This document shows positions 35,209-44,697 of a stretch of DNA of 64,000 nucleotides, piece by piece. The DNA lies in the NCBI GenBank assembly GCA_040839025.1, contig JBFPJN010000002.1, positions 1 through 64,000 on the forward strand, written 5' to 3'. The notes below the pieces were generated by a model that saw only the letters and a program-made list of their open reading frames with translations, was not told the origin of the DNA and ran no database searches. Position 1 is the first letter of the stretch, and the number at the start of each line of letters is the position of its first letter. The position numbers and the translations under genes were made by a program. The DNA comes from Alphaproteobacteria bacterium LSUCC0719 (GTDB taxonomy: Bacteria > Pseudomonadota > Alphaproteobacteria > Puniceispirillales > Puniceispirillaceae).

Positions 35209-35847
35209 TCATGATAACCCGCCCGCCTCCTTCAGGAAGGCGACAAGTTCATCGACGCCGGCATTCCTGCGCATGGACCCAAAGATGAATGGCAGGTCAC
35301 CGCGACCGGCCCTTGTATCGGCCCGCATCTGATCAAGATCGACATCGACATGCGGGGCCAGCTCGATCTTGTTGACGACCAGCATGTCGGATCTGAGAAG
35401 CGCCGGCCCTTTCTTGCGCGGAATATCGGCACCCATGCAGACATCGATGACATAGATTGTGAGATCAACCAATTCCGGGCTGAAGGTGGCGGCCAGATTG
35501 TCGCCTCCGGATTCGATCAGAATCAGATCAAGATCCGGAAAGGCCTGTTTCAGATCCTCGATGGCAGCAAGATTGACCGAGGCATCCTCGCGGATGGCGG
35601 TATGCGGGCAGCCACCGGTTTCCACCCCGCGGATCCGCTCGGCCGGCAGCGCCTGCGCGCGCACCAGAAAATCTGCATCCTCGCGGGTGTAGATGTCATT
35701 CGTGATCACCGCCATTGAAAGATGTGGCGACAGGGCCCTGCACAGCGCCTCGGTCATGCTTGTCTTGCCGGCCCCGACCGGTCCGCCGATGCCAACGCGG
35801 AGCGGACCATGTTTCAACCGGGATGTCGGGGAGGTCTGCACAGTCAT
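35209..35847 (-). CDS. ureG: Urease accessory GTPase UreG
   Basis: This 212-residue SIMIBI-class GTPase has the P-loop [10 protein letters not shown] (about residues 21-30), the conserved [11 protein letters not shown] segment with the nickel-binding Cys-Pro-His, and the base-recognition segment VVNKIEL. It energises nickel insertion into urease together with UreD, UreF and UreE. Its ATG overlaps the ureF stop (ATGA). It is the last gene of the operon. Confidence 0.97.
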   Translation of the reverse strand: MTVQTSPTSRLKHGPLRVGIGGPVGAGKTSMTEALCRALSPHLSMAVITNDIYTREDADFLVRAQALPAERIRGVETGGCPHTAIREDASVNLAAIEDLKQAFPDLDLILIESGGDNLAATFSPELVDLTIYVIDVCMGADIPRKKGPALLRSDMLVVNKIELAPHVDVDLDQMRADTRAGRGDLPFIFGSMRRNAGVDELVAFLKEAGGLS

Positions 35848-36482
35848 GTCCTGTAAATCCGCTGTGTGGCTGTTTCATGTTCAAGGGCACAAAGATCGGC
35901 TGCCAGAGCAAAGCCGCCAACAGCTTCCACATCTGTTGTCATGACCGTGGCGACAGCCTGGTCAATCACCGGCATCAGCGAGACCAGACAGGACTGCCCG
36001 TCAAGCTGTCCGATCGGCACGCCGCGGACCGCCACCGAAATCTGGTTCATGCAGGCACCCTGTAGAAAGGCCGCTATTGTTGCCCGGCTGTCCAGCCCAA
36101 GATGACGGGCCGCCATCCCGACAGCAACGGGATAGGCACAGCCGGATGGCAGATCGAGTGCGCGCGTCTCCCGCATGACGGTGGCAAAGGCCGCGCCAAG
36201 TTCGGTTGTCTCCCGGTGTCGCTCGGCACCGGCACACAGCGCCAGACACAGGTCATTCACCTCCTCACCCGCCAGCGTCGCCCGCAGGAACACCGCATCG
36301 GTAAAGGCCGTGCCGTTAAGCAGCAGGACCGTCAGCCATGCCGCAAGACTGTCACGATCAGTGACGTCGCCGCCGGCGATGGCCGTTTCCAGCCCCCCGG
36401 AATAGCTGAAGGCACCGATGGGAAAGGCCGGCGAGAACCAGTTCTGCAGGGTGAGTAGATGGTGTGAGGGCGTTGCTGTCAT
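35844..36482 (-). CDS. ureF: Urease accessory protein UreF
   Basis: This protein of about 212 residues has the UreF opening [18 protein letters not shown] and is mostly helical. It forms the UreD-UreF-UreG activation complex on apo-urease. The start is ambiguous: ATG at 36482 lies just after the ureE stop region, and 36494 is an alternative four codons earlier. The gene overlaps ureG by 4 bp. Confidence 0.95.
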   Translation of the reverse strand: MTATPSHHLLTLQNWFSPAFPIGAFSYSGGLETAIAGGDVTDRDSLAAWLTVLLLNGTAFTDAVFLRATLAGEEVNDLCLALCAGAERHRETTELGAAFATVMRETRALDLPSGCAYPVAVGMAARHLGLDSRATIAAFLQGACMNQISVAVRGVPIGQLDGQSCLVSLMPVIDQAVATVMTTDVEAVGGFALAADLCALEHETATQRIYRT

Positions 36483-36483
36483 C

Positions 36484-36933
36484 TCAATGCTCATGGTCAT
36501 GACCATGCGTGCGACCATGCCCATAGGCACCGCCTTCGGGCGTAAAGGGCGCTGTCAGCACTGTTACCTCTGCACCAAGCCCCTGCAACATTGCCTGCAG
36601 CACCGCATCCTCGCGGATCAGCAGGTGATCTTCGAGAATCTGGCAGGGTGTGTGGCGGTTGCCGATATGCCAGGCAATGCGGGCCAGATTATGATGCCGC
36701 ACCGCCAACAGCGGTTCCGGTGCCGCCCTCACGGCAATGACGCGCCCGTCATCAAGCCGAAACCCTTCGCCCTGGTTGAGCGACCTTGTTTCGGCAAGTT
36801 CCACCAGAAACGCCTCGCCGCCATCACTGACCAGCCGCCTGCGCCGCAGGAAACGGGCCTCATAGTCCAATGTCACCGTGTCTGCGGCGTCACCGTCATG
36901 GATATGTGTCTCGATGTCCTGGGCAAGATGCAT
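36484..36933 (-). CDS. ureE: Urease accessory metallochaperone UreE
   Basis: This protein of 149 residues has the UreE two-domain layout (an N-terminal peptide-binding domain, then a ferredoxin-like metal domain with WHIGNRHTPCQI) and a histidine-rich C-terminal tail, HGRTHGHDHEH, that binds nickel. UreE delivers Ni(II) to the activation complex. The ATG at 36933 follows GAGG; a GTG at 36936 precedes it. The gene lies between ureC and ureF. Confidence 0.95.
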   Translation of the reverse strand: MHLAQDIETHIHDGDAADTVTLDYEARFLRRRRLVSDGGEAFLVELAETRSLNQGEGFRLDDGRVIAVRAAPEPLLAVRHHNLARIAWHIGNRHTPCQILEDHLLIREDAVLQAMLQGLGAEVTVLTAPFTPEGGAYGHGRTHGHDHEH

Positions 36934-36944
36934 CACCGACGTCC

Positions 36945-38654
36945 TCAGAACATGAAATAGCGCTGTGCCATCGGAAGTTCCCTGGCCGGCTCACAGGTCA
37001 GTATCTCGCCATCGGCGCGCACCTCGTAGGTCTCGGGATTCACCTCGATCTGCGGGCAGTAGGCATTGTGAACCATGTCGGCCTTGGAAATGGTCCGGGT
37101 GTTCATCACCGGCACCGTTGTCTTGGCAAGGCCAAGCCTGTCGGCGATACCGTCTTCCTGTGCAGCCGCGCTGACAAATGTCACGGCTGAATTTTCAACC
37201 GACCTGCCGAACGCGCCGAACATGGGGCGGGTATAGACAGGCTGCGGCGTCGGAATCGAGGCATTCGGGTCGCCCATCTGCGCACAGGCAATGCTGCCGC
37301 CGATGATCACCATTTCCGGTTTCACACCGAAAAAGGCCGGATGCCACAGCACCAGATCGGCGCGTTTGCCAATGGCGATGGATCCGATATGTGCCGAGAT
37401 GCCATGCGCAATCGCCGGATTGATGGTGTATTTGGCGATATAGCGTTTCACCCGCACATTGTCATTGTCACCTGTTTCCTGGGGAAGGCGGCCACGCTGG
37501 ACCTTCATCTTGTGCGCTGTCTGCCATGTGCGGATGATCACCTCGCCAACGCGGCCCATGGCCTGGCTGTCCGAGGCAATGATCGAAAAGGCGCCCATGT
37601 CATGAAGGATATCCTCGGCCGCGATGGTTTCGCGCCGGATACGGCTCTCGGCAAAGGCCACATCCTCGGGGATCGACTTGTCGAGATGATGGCAGACCAT
37701 CAGCATGTCCAGATGCTCTTCCAGCGTGTTCACCGTATAGGGACGGGTCGGGTTGGTCGAGGATGGCAGGACGTGGGACTCGCCACAGATCTTGATAATG
37801 TCCGGGGCGTGACCACCCCCCGCACCTTCGGTGTGAAAGGCGTGAATGACACGCTGTTTCATCGCCGCCACCGTATGTTCGACAAACCCGCTTTCATTCA
37901 GCGTGTCGGTATGGATCATCACCTGTACATCCATCGCATCGGCAACGGACAGGCAATTGTCGATGGCGGCCGGTGTGGTGCCCCAATCCTCGTGAAGTTT
38001 CAGCGCGCAGGCCCCGCCGCGCACCTGTTCTTCCAGTGCTGCCGGCAGCGCCGCATTGCCCTTGCCGGCAAAGGCCAGGTTCATCGCAAACGCATCCGCC
38101 GATTGCAGCATCCGGCCAATATGCCACGGGCCCGGCGTACAGGTGGTTGCCAGCGTGCCATGCGCGGGACCGGTGCCACCGCCAAGCATGGTTGTCAGAC
38201 CCGAATGCAGCGCATCCTCGATCTGCTGTGGACAGATATAATGGATATGGCTGTCAAACCCGCCGGCGGTCAGCACATGACCTTCCCCGGCGATGGCCTC
38301 GGTTCCGGGGCCGATAATGATATCCACCCCAGGCTGCGTATCCGGGTTGCCGGCCTTGCCGATGCCGACGATCACACCGTCTTTCAGCCCGATATCAGCC
38401 TTGAAAATTCCCGATACATCGACAACCAGCGCGTTGGTGATCACGGTGTCCACGGCACCGTCGGCACGGCTTGTCTGGGACTGGCCCATGCCATCACGGA
38501 TCACCTTGCCGCCGCCGAATTTCACCTCTTCGCCATAGCGGGTGTAATCCTTCTCGACCTCGATGACGAGATCGGTGTCGGCAAGCCGCAGCCTATCCCC
38601 GGTCGTTGGACCATACATGTCGGCATAGGCAGCACGCGAAATCTGTTTCGGCAT
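36945..38654 (-). CDS. ureC: Urease alpha subunit UreC
   Basis: This 569-residue catalytic subunit hydrolyses urea to ammonia and carbamate. The active-site elements are present: HIHYICPQQ (first two nickel ligands), ALKLHEDWG (Lys to be carbamylated), [22 protein letters not shown] and the flap with [12 protein letters not shown]. The later Asp ligand lies in [11 protein letters not shown]. The length is the usual one for separate alpha subunits. The ATG overlaps the ureB stop (TGATG) and follows GGGAG. Confidence 0.97.
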   Translation of the reverse strand: MPKQISRAAYADMYGPTTGDRLRLADTDLVIEVEKDYTRYGEEVKFGGGKVIRDGMGQSQTSRADGAVDTVITNALVVDVSGIFKADIGLKDGVIVGIGKAGNPDTQPGVDIIIGPGTEAIAGEGHVLTAGGFDSHIHYICPQQIEDALHSGLTTMLGGGTGPAHGTLATTCTPGPWHIGRMLQSADAFAMNLAFAGKGNAALPAALEEQVRGGACALKLHEDWGTTPAAIDNCLSVADAMDVQVMIHTDTLNESGFVEHTVAAMKQRVIHAFHTEGAGGGHAPDIIKICGESHVLPSSTNPTRPYTVNTLEEHLDMLMVCHHLDKSIPEDVAFAESRIRRETIAAEDILHDMGAFSIIASDSQAMGRVGEVIIRTWQTAHKMKVQRGRLPQETGDNDNVRVKRYIAKYTINPAIAHGISAHIGSIAIGKRADLVLWHPAFFGVKPEMVIIGGSIACAQMGDPNASIPTPQPVYTRPMFGAFGRSVENSAVTFVSAAAQEDGIADRLGLAKTTVPVMNTRTISKADMVHNAYCPQIEVNPETYEVRADGEILTCEPARELPMAQRYFMF

Positions 38655-38959
38655 CACAGCTCTCCCATGATCTGTTGATTGAAGCCAAAGACACGGCGCA
38701 TGCCCGACAGCGGCACAAGCGTCACTTCGCGGCGCTGTCCCGGCTCGAACCGCACGGCTGTGCCGGCAGCGATATCCAGGCGCATGCCGCGGGCCGCGTC
38801 ACGGTCGAAATCCAGCGCCGGATTGGTCTCGGCGAAATGGTAATGGCTTCCGACCTGAACCGGCCTGTCACCTGTATTGGCAACGGTAAGGCTGATCGAC
38901 TCAGCCCCTTCATTCAACGTGACGTTGCCGTCTGCCGGCATGATTTCACCCGGGATCAT
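38654..38959 (-). CDS. ureB: Urease beta subunit UreB
   Basis: This protein of 101 residues begins [18 protein letters not shown], the standard UreB N-terminus, and contains [14 protein letters not shown]. It forms part of the (alpha-beta-gamma)3 urease core and is not fused to UreA. The ATG at 38959 overlaps the ureA stop (ATGA); a longer upstream frame lies inside ureA and is not used. Confidence 0.96.
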   Translation of the reverse strand: MIPGEIMPADGNVTLNEGAESISLTVANTGDRPVQVGSHYHFAETNPALDFDRDAARGMRLDIAAGTAVRFEPGQRREVTLVPLSGMRRVFGFNQQIMGEL

Positions 38960-39273
38960 GACGCGCCTCCCTTGCGGATGGGATGGTGGACGGTCACCAG
39001 CTTGGTTCCATCGGGAAACGTGGCCTCGACCTGAACATCGTGGATCATCTCGGGGATACCCTCCATACATTGCTCAGCCGTGATCACATGTGCGCCGGCT
39101 TCCATCAGCTCCGCCACCGATCTGCCGTCACGCGCGCCCTCGACCACGAAATCGGTAATCAGCGCGATCGCCTCTGGATGGTTCAACTTTACGCCACGTG
39201 CCAGCCGTCCTCGCGCCACCATGGCGGCAAGGCTGACAAGCAGCTTGTCCTTTTCGCGGGGTGTCAGTTTCAT
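38956..39273 (-). CDS. ureA: Urease gamma subunit UreA
   Basis: This 105-residue protein shows the UreA sequence [20 protein letters not shown], then [20 protein letters not shown] and a C-terminus with [20 protein letters not shown]. It is a structural subunit. AGGTAGGAT precedes the ATG. It follows ureD by 8 bp, giving the order ureD-A-B-C-E-F-G. Confidence 0.97.
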   Translation of the reverse strand: MKLTPREKDKLLVSLAAMVARGRLARGVKLNHPEAIALITDFVVEGARDGRSVAELMEAGAHVITAEQCMEGIPEMIHDVQVEATFPDGTKLVTVHHPIRKGGAS

Positions 39274-39281
39274 ATCCTACC

Positions 39282-40100
39282 TCATGATTGCCAGACACGC
39301 GGCACCTGCTGGCCGCTCAATGAATTCAGGAGTCGTGACAGGTCGGTCTTGCCTGTCATTGTCTCACACGCCAATAGCCGCAGCACGAGCCGCCCCTGCC
39401 AGCTGGAGACCGCCGCGCGCGACGCAAGACAGGGCAGCAGATTGGTGATTTCTGTATGCAGCTGGTCCTGACGGGGGCCGACATATACGAGGGTCGCCGC
39501 CATCTGGGCATCCGCCACGCCGGCGCGCGCGCCAAGCAATCTGTCCATATCGCCGGTAAGGGACAGCGCCTCGGCATGCACCAGCCTGCCATCCCTTCTT
39601 ATTCGCCAGCTGTCGGTGAAATGGCAGTTCTGAAGCCGTTCTCCCATCGCATGCCGGCCAAAGACGAGCGATTCCAGAACAAGGCATTCACTGCTGGTGT
39701 CGAGATCAACCTCGATGCGCCGACCAAGGCGGCTGCCATCAAACAGGATGGTTTCCTGCGGCATCCAGTGGAGCGCCGCGCCATGCTTTGCGGTCAGCTG
39801 TACATTCATGCTGGCAATATCATCGCTGGTGCTTTGATAGGCACGTTCGGCGGCCTGTGTTGTGACAATCACCCTGCTGGCATCGGCCACACAGCCATAG
39901 CGGTAGCGATCACCGCCCGTGATGCCGCCAGCTGTATTCACAATGACGACTTCATGCGCCATGCCGTGGCTTCGCGGCAACAGGGCCTTGGCCGCGCCGC
40001 GTTGATACAGCCTGGCAAGATCGCCAGCCTTGAAAGCGATATCCGCTTCACCACGCGAGCGCTGCAGCGCCTGTGCAAAATGACCGTTACCATCCATCAT
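39282..40100 (-). CDS. ureD: Urease accessory protein UreD
   Basis: This 272-residue protein has the UreD/UreH signature VIVNTAGGITGGDRY and LHWMPQETILFDGSRL. UreD is the scaffold that binds apo-urease and recruits UreF and UreG. It is the first gene of the operon; the ATG pair at 40100/40097 lacks a strong ribosome-binding site. The 83-bp gap upstream to znuB must contain the promoter unless the operon is read through from the znu genes on the same strand. Confidence 0.95.
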   Translation of the reverse strand: MMDGNGHFAQALQRSRGEADIAFKAGDLARLYQRGAAKALLPRSHGMAHEVVIVNTAGGITGGDRYRYGCVADASRVIVTTQAAERAYQSTSDDIASMNVQLTAKHGAALHWMPQETILFDGSRLGRRIEVDLDTSSECLVLESLVFGRHAMGERLQNCHFTDSWRIRRDGRLVHAEALSLTGDMDRLLGARAGVADAQMAATLVYVGPRQDQLHTEITNLLPCLASRAAVSSWQGRLVLRLLACETMTGKTDLSRLLNSLSGQQVPRVWQS

Positions 40101-40183
40101 ACTGGTTTCTATTTAGGCACTGCGGCGCCTGACGCCAACCAATTGCCGCATCTTCTTGATGTCATGCCGGATCGCGGGCCCGG

Positions 40184-40999
40184 CTAGCCCTTGTGGCCAT
40201 CACCCCCGGCCCGCCATCCTGGCAGCGGCAGAACCGAGATTACAAAACAGCCAAGGGCGGCAACAACAATGCTGGGGCCTGCCGGGGTGTCCCACTCAAG
40301 CGATCCCATCAGACCAAGCCAGACCGACCCCATACCGACAAGGGCAGCGATGATTGCCATCTGCTCCGGCGAGGTTGAAAACCGGCGTGCGGTGGCGGCC
40401 GGGATGATCAGCAGTGCCGTGATCAGAAGCACCCCGACAATCTTCATCGATATCGCGATCACGGCCGCCATCATGATCATGAAGATGATGTTGGCAAGAT
40501 CGGGGCGCGCACCCTCGGCGGTGGCAAGCTCGTAATTGACCGTTGCCGCGAACAGCGGCTGCCAGATCCGGACCAGAACCGCCAGCACGACAGCCCCGCC
40601 ACCCCAGATGACGGCCAGATCAAACGGTGTGATGGCAAGTATGTCACCAAACAGGAACCCCATCAGATCGACCCGCACCCATGTCATGAAAGCCAGGACC
40701 ACCAGCCCGACAGCCAATGCCGAATGGGACAGCAATCCAAGCAGCGTGTCCGCAGACAGGCTGGCGCGGCGCTGCAACATCATCAGAAGAAGCGACACGG
40801 CAACACACATGCCGAAGACGGCAGCGGTGACATTCAGCTCGAACAGCAGCGCCAGCGCCACGCCAAGCAACGCCGAATGCGACAGCGTGTCGCCAAAATA
40901 GGCAAGTCGACGCCAGATGATGAAACAGCCAAGCGGCCCCGCCATCATGGCGACGCCAATGCCGCCAATGACGGCACGGGTGAAAAAATCATCAAGCAT
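40184..40999 (-). CDS. znuB: Zinc ABC transporter permease ZnuB
   Basis: This protein of about 271 residues has the ABC-3 family layout with about eight hydrophobic segments, GPLGCFIIWRRLAYFGDTLSH near the N-terminus and LLITALLIIPAATAR toward the end. It forms the zinc channel with ZnuC and ZnuA. The ATG at 40999 overlaps the znuC stop; an upstream ATG at 41017 is possible. Specificity for zinc rather than manganese rests on the Zur-type palindrome and the His-rich binding protein next door. Confidence 0.88.
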   Translation of the reverse strand: MLDDFFTRAVIGGIGVAMMAGPLGCFIIWRRLAYFGDTLSHSALLGVALALLFELNVTAAVFGMCVAVSLLLMMLQRRASLSADTLLGLLSHSALAVGLVVLAFMTWVRVDLMGFLFGDILAITPFDLAVIWGGGAVVLAVLVRIWQPLFAATVNYELATAEGARPDLANIIFMIMMAAVIAISMKIVGVLLITALLIIPAATARRFSTSPEQMAIIAALVGMGSVWLGLMGSLEWDTPAGPSIVVAALGCFVISVLPLPGWRAGGDGHKG

Positions 41000-41759
41000 C
41001 GATCCCGACCCCGTCATCACTCTTGATCCGCCCGTCCGGCAGATGTTCATGATCATGCCGGTGTTCATATAATGCCAAACCGGAGGCGGCCGGACCGGGG
41101 GTGGCATGCGCGCCGAACAGCGATTTGAATTCGTCACTCGAGGCGACATTTGCCGGTGTGCCGGAACAGCATACATGGCCGTTCAGACAGATCACCCGGT
41201 CGGTTGTCGCCATCACCACATGCAGATCATGGGAAATCAGCAACACCCCGCAATTCAGCTGATTGCGAATTTTCTCAATCAGCTTGTAAAGAGCAATCTC
41301 GCCATTGAAATCCACCCCTTGCACCGGTTCATCAAGCACCAGAAATTCCGGAGACCGCAGAATCGCGCGGGCAAGCAGCACACGCTGGAATTCACCGCCC
41401 GACAGGCGGCTCATCTGGGCGCTGGCAAGATGGCGCGTGTCGGTGGCCGTCAGCGCAGCGTCTATCTGGGTCATGCTGGCCTTGTTGGTAAGGCGCAGGA
41501 ACCGCGTAACCGAAAGTGGCAATGTCCAGTTCACATCCAGCTTCTGCGGCACATAGCTGGCCCGCAGATTTGCCTTGCGGCGGACCCGTCCCTCGTCGGC
41601 GTTGAGGACGCCAAGCGCCATTTTGGCAGTTGTGGACTTGCCCGATCCATTTGGCCCGATCAGCGTGACGATCTCGCCGGGGGCAACATTCATCGAAACG
41701 CCACGGACCAGCCATCTGTCGGATCTGTAAATACCGGCATCTTCAAGTGATATGAGCAT
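40992..41759 (-). CDS. znuC: Zinc ABC transporter ATPase ZnuC
   Basis: This protein of about 255 residues has Walker A GPNGSGKSTT, signature LSGGEFQRVLLARA, Walker B FLVLDEPVQGVD and the H-loop ISHDLHVVM. The C-terminus is His-rich (YEHRHDHEHLPDG), as in many ZnuC proteins. I favour the ATG at 41759 (MLISLED), since homologues start there; an in-frame ATG at 41777 is possible. It is divergent from znuA across the Zur-like palindrome. Confidence 0.88.
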   Translation of the reverse strand: MLISLEDAGIYRSDRWLVRGVSMNVAPGEIVTLIGPNGSGKSTTAKMALGVLNADEGRVRRKANLRASYVPQKLDVNWTLPLSVTRFLRLTNKASMTQIDAALTATDTRHLASAQMSRLSGGEFQRVLLARAILRSPEFLVLDEPVQGVDFNGEIALYKLIEKIRNQLNCGVLLISHDLHVVMATTDRVICLNGHVCCSGTPANVASSDEFKSLFGAHATPGPAASGLALYEHRHDHEHLPDGRIKSDDGVGIDA

Positions 41760-41852
41760 GTTCCGTTCTCTATCCATGAGGTGCTGTTCCGGACACCATA
41801 GGCATGGCGAATGACGCTGTATCCGGCACGGCCGAAAATTAATTTTGATTTA

Positions 41853-41867
41853 TGTTATACTATAACA
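41853..41867. promoter_or_regulatory. Putative Zur operator between znuC and znuA
   Basis: A perfect 15-bp palindrome TGTTATACTATAACA lies between the divergent znuC and znuA genes, 40 bp before the znuA start. It closely resembles Zur boxes of alphaproteobacteria, which contain GTTATA and its complement. Zur with zinc bound would repress both transcription units. The palindrome is seen; the regulator gene is not in this window. Confidence 0.8.
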
Positions 41868-41907
41868 TTACTATGGGCCACAGATTTCATCCCCTTTGGA
41901 GACAATT

Positions 41908-43047
41908 ATGCGCCTCATCAGAGCCACTTTTCTGGCCGCAGCATTGATCACGGCCGGCACCGCGCTGGCAGCGACAATGATTGTGGCAAGCACAACGCTG
42001 GCCAGGGCAGAGGTAAGGGTTGTTGCGTCTATCAAGCCTGTGCATTCGCTGGTTGCCGCCGTGATGCAGGGCGTCGGCACACCCGATCTGATTGTCGCCG
42101 GGGCCGGGTCGCCGCACAGCCATGCTCTGAAGCCATCACAGGCCGGACAGCTGCAGAATGCGGATCTTGTGTTCTGGATCGGACCTGAGCTTGAGGCGTT
42201 TCTGGAAAAATCCATCACCGGCATCGCAAGGAAGGCCGTTTCCGTGGAGCTGATGGACAGCCGGGGTCTGTCAAAGATCAAAGTCCGGGAGGGGGATGAT
42301 TTTGACGATCATGGGCATGATGATTCCGGCCATGATGACCATAAAGGTCGCAAAGACGATGAAGATGATGACGACCATGATGACGACCATGATGACGATG
42401 ATGATCATGAGGATGAAGGCCACAAGCATGATCACGCTGACAAATCCCATGCCAAGCGCGGGCATGATGACTCCGGGCATGACAAGCACGGGCATGACAA
42501 GCACGGGCATAACAAGCACGGGCATGACGAAGATGAATTCAACCCGCATGTCTGGCTCGACCCGCTGAACGCCGGGGCGATGGTCCGCGAAATCGCAGAC
42601 AGACTTTCACAGGTCGACCCGGCCAATGCGGCGGCCTATGCCGCCAATGCCGACAGGATCGTGGCCAGACTGAACGATCTGGTCACCGAAATTGACGCCG
42701 AACTGGCGCCGGTAAAGGGCCGGGGATATGTCGTGTTCCACGACGCCTATCAATATTTCGAGACACGTTTCGGAGTTTCCGCTGTCGGCTCGATCACGGT
42801 ATCGCCGGAAGTCCTGCCGGGGGCGGAGCGGGTCCGCGACCTGCAGTCAAAGGTCCGACGTCTGGATGCGCGCTGTGTTTTCTCCGAACCGCAATTCGAA
42901 CCAAAGCTGGTGGTAACCGTCACGGAAAACACCAAAGCTGAGACCGGAGTCCTAGACCCGCTTGGTGCCACAATCACTGCCGGACCGGAGCTGTATTTCA
43001 CCCTGATCCGGAACCTCGCAGGCTCGATGCGGGACTGCCTGTCATAG
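41908..43047 (+). CDS. znuA: Zinc ABC transporter substrate-binding protein ZnuA
   Basis: This 379-residue periplasmic protein has a signal peptide (hydrophobic residues about 5-25, cleavage near ARA). Metal-ligand regions are KPVHSLVAAVM, GAGSPHSHALKPSQ, FNPHVWLDP and VFHDAYQYFE. Between the second and third lies a large loop of about 85 residues (about 130-215) made almost wholly of His, Asp, Lys and Gly, a feature of zinc-specific members. The loop is unusually long and its C-terminal part is a coding tandem repeat (42475-42534). GGAG precedes the ATG at 41908. Confidence 0.92.
   Translation: MRLIRATFLAAALITAGTALAATMIVASTTLARAEVRVVASIKPVHSLVAAVMQGVGTPDLIVAGAGSPHSHALKPSQAGQLQNADLVFWIGPELEAFLEKSITGIARKAVSVELMDSRGLSKIKVREGDDFDDHGHDDSGHDDHKGRKDDEDDDDHDDDHDDDDDHEDEGHKHDHADKSHAKRGHDDSGHDKHGHDKHGHNKHGHDEDEFNPHVWLDPLNAGAMVREIADRLSQVDPANAAAYAANADRIVARLNDLVTEIDAELAPVKGRGYVVFHDAYQYFETRFGVSAVGSITVSPEVLPGAERVRDLQSKVRRLDARCVFSEPQFEPKLVVTVTENTKAETGVLDPLGATITAGPELYFTLIRNLAGSMRDCLS
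42475..42534 (+). repeat. 15-bp coding repeats in the ZnuA metal loop
   Basis: Four head-to-tail copies based on GGGCATGACAAGCAC encode repeats of Gly-His-Asp-Lys-His inside znuA; the third copy has an Asn codon and the fourth diverges. They extend the metal-binding loop and suggest expansion by replication slippage. Confidence 0.85.
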
Positions 43048-43110
43048 GTACGACGGCCCCACCATCATACCCTTGACCAGCACCCGCACCGCGCGGCAAT
43101 GGCCGCGGGT

Positions 43111-44691
43111 TCAGCTGTTGAAGCGGGGCAAAGGCAGCGGGCTGGCAAGGACCATATCGGCCAGGCGGGTGAACTCGGCCTCGAATGCCGTACCGACCGC
43201 CACCTTGCCGATACGGACCCACGCGGCCCGAAAGAACAGCTCGGCAGTCATGCTGGCAAACTGGCGCGCATTCGGCGGAACGCCATCATGCGCTTCGGTC
43301 TGACGGCGCAGCGACTGCCACTCATCAAGAAGGGAGATGATTTCGGCCCGCTGGTCGCCAAGATCATGGATCATGGCGGCAAACGACTCTGCGCCGGCAC
43401 CGTCATGGGCCCGCAGACCCCGCGTTGCCGCTGTCAGGGCATGAATGCCGTTGGCACCTTCATAGATTGCGGTGATCCGGGCATCACGCCATGTCTGGCC
43501 GATATCGTACTCATCCAGATAGCCGTACCCCCCAAGCACCTGGATGCCAAGATCAGCGGCCCTGATCCCGGCCTCGCTGCCAAACATCTTGCAGACAGGC
43601 GTCAGAAAATCGGCAAGCGCATGCCGGCCGGGATCATCTAGAACGACAAGCGCAAGATGGCACATGGCACGCGACCCGACGGCCAGCGCTCTCTGTTCAT
43701 CCAGCATCTGCCTGACATCCGGATGCGCCGCCAGCATGGCAGGCGCGCCGTCAGCCTGCCGCCCCTGCTGTCTGTCCCGTGCATAGCTTGCGGCAATATC
43801 ACAGGCGCGTGCGGCATGGGCAACGCCCTGCAACGCTACATCAATCCTGGCGTGGTTCATCAGGGTGAACATGGCCGCCAGACCACCCCCCTCGTCCCCC
43901 ACCAACTCGGCCTCGGCACCGTCAAACACAAGCTGGCAGGTTGGCGAGCCGTGAATGCCAAGCTTGTCCTCGAGCCTCGACACGTTGACATTGTTGCGCC
44001 CGCTGGCAATCTGTGACGGGCACAGGAACAGCGACAGACCCTTGATCCCGGCGTCAACCGGACCCGTGCGCGCAAGCACGAAATGCAGAATGTCCTCGCT
44101 CAGATCCTGATCACCATTCGAGATGAATATCTTCTCGCCACGAAGATGCCAGACATCCTGTTGCAGCGCCGCCACCGTTCGAACCTGTGACAGATCGGAC
44201 CCGGCACCGGCCTCGGTCAGACACATGGTGTTCAGCGTCCGCCCGTCAGCCAATCGCGGGATCCAGCGCTGTTTCTGGTCCTCACTGCCAAAACGCAGCA
44301 AGGTTGACACCGCCCCCGGCAACAGCCCCGCCGCCATCTGCAAGGCGTGATTGGCCCCGGTGAACATCTCGGAGACGCCGGCCGCTGTCAGGCGGTCCAG
44401 CCCCATGCCGCCATATTGTTCGGGAATGGCGAGCGCCAGCCACCCGCCATCCGCAATTTGCGCAAAGGCGTCGGCAAAGCCGTCGGGCGTCCTGACCCGG
44501 CCATTTTCAAGCCGACATCCCTGCGCGTCACCGGCACGGTTTGTCGGCGCGATGACCTGTTCGGCGATGATCGCAAACTGGCTGAGAATGTCCGCGCCAA
44601 GCGCAACATCATGGCTGCCGGTTGTCTCGGCATTCGCGACCCGGTGCAGGGAAAACAGAATGTCCTCTACGGGGGCGGTAAAATCCTTCAC
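43111..44691 (-). CDS. Acyl-CoA dehydrogenase (DmdC-like subfamily)
   Basis: This 526-residue flavoprotein resembles the larger acyl-CoA dehydrogenases related to DmdC: FTAPVEDILFSLHRVA at the N-terminus, APTNRAGDAQGCRLENG, EQYGGMGLD, CLTEAGAGSDLSQVRT and GGYGYLDEYDIGQTWRDARI near the catalytic region. It is somewhat shorter than DmdC. It would introduce a double bond into an acyl-CoA. The start is GTG at 44691, with GGAGGG overlapping the amidohydrolase stop. Its operon (hydratase, SDR, amidohydrolase, MarR, ligase) points to an aromatic side-chain substrate, such as a saturated phenylpropanoyl-CoA, more than to methylmercaptopropionate; this is inference. Confidence 0.8.
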   Translation of the reverse strand: MKDFTAPVEDILFSLHRVANAETTGSHDVALGADILSQFAIIAEQVIAPTNRAGDAQGCRLENGRVRTPDGFADAFAQIADGGWLALAIPEQYGGMGLDRLTAAGVSEMFTGANHALQMAAGLLPGAVSTLLRFGSEDQKQRWIPRLADGRTLNTMCLTEAGAGSDLSQVRTVAALQQDVWHLRGEKIFISNGDQDLSEDILHFVLARTGPVDAGIKGLSLFLCPSQIASGRNNVNVSRLEDKLGIHGSPTCQLVFDGAEAELVGDEGGGLAAMFTLMNHARIDVALQGVAHAARACDIAASYARDRQQGRQADGAPAMLAAHPDVRQMLDEQRALAVGSRAMCHLALVVLDDPGRHALADFLTPVCKMFGSEAGIRAADLGIQVLGGYGYLDEYDIGQTWRDARITAIYEGANGIHALTAATRGLRAHDGAGAESFAAMIHDLGDQRAEIISLLDEWQSLRRQTEAHDGVPPNARQFASMTAELFFRAAWVRIGKVAVGTAFEAEFTRLADMVLASPLPLPRFNS

Positions 44692-44697
44692 GTCAGC

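Noticed and set aside
37341-38678. 445-codon open frame on the plus strand antisense to ureC
   Set aside because: ureC is unmistakable on the minus strand; the antisense frame has no recognisable domain.
42271-42549. Minus-strand frame of repetitive Met/Val/Ile residues
   Set aside because: It is the antisense of the His/Asp-rich coding repeat of znuA, not a membrane protein.
43111-44691. Reading the acyl-CoA dehydrogenase as DmdC for DMSP use
   Set aside because: The family is related, but no dmdA, dmdB or dmdD is nearby and the operon content fits aromatic side-chain oxidation better.
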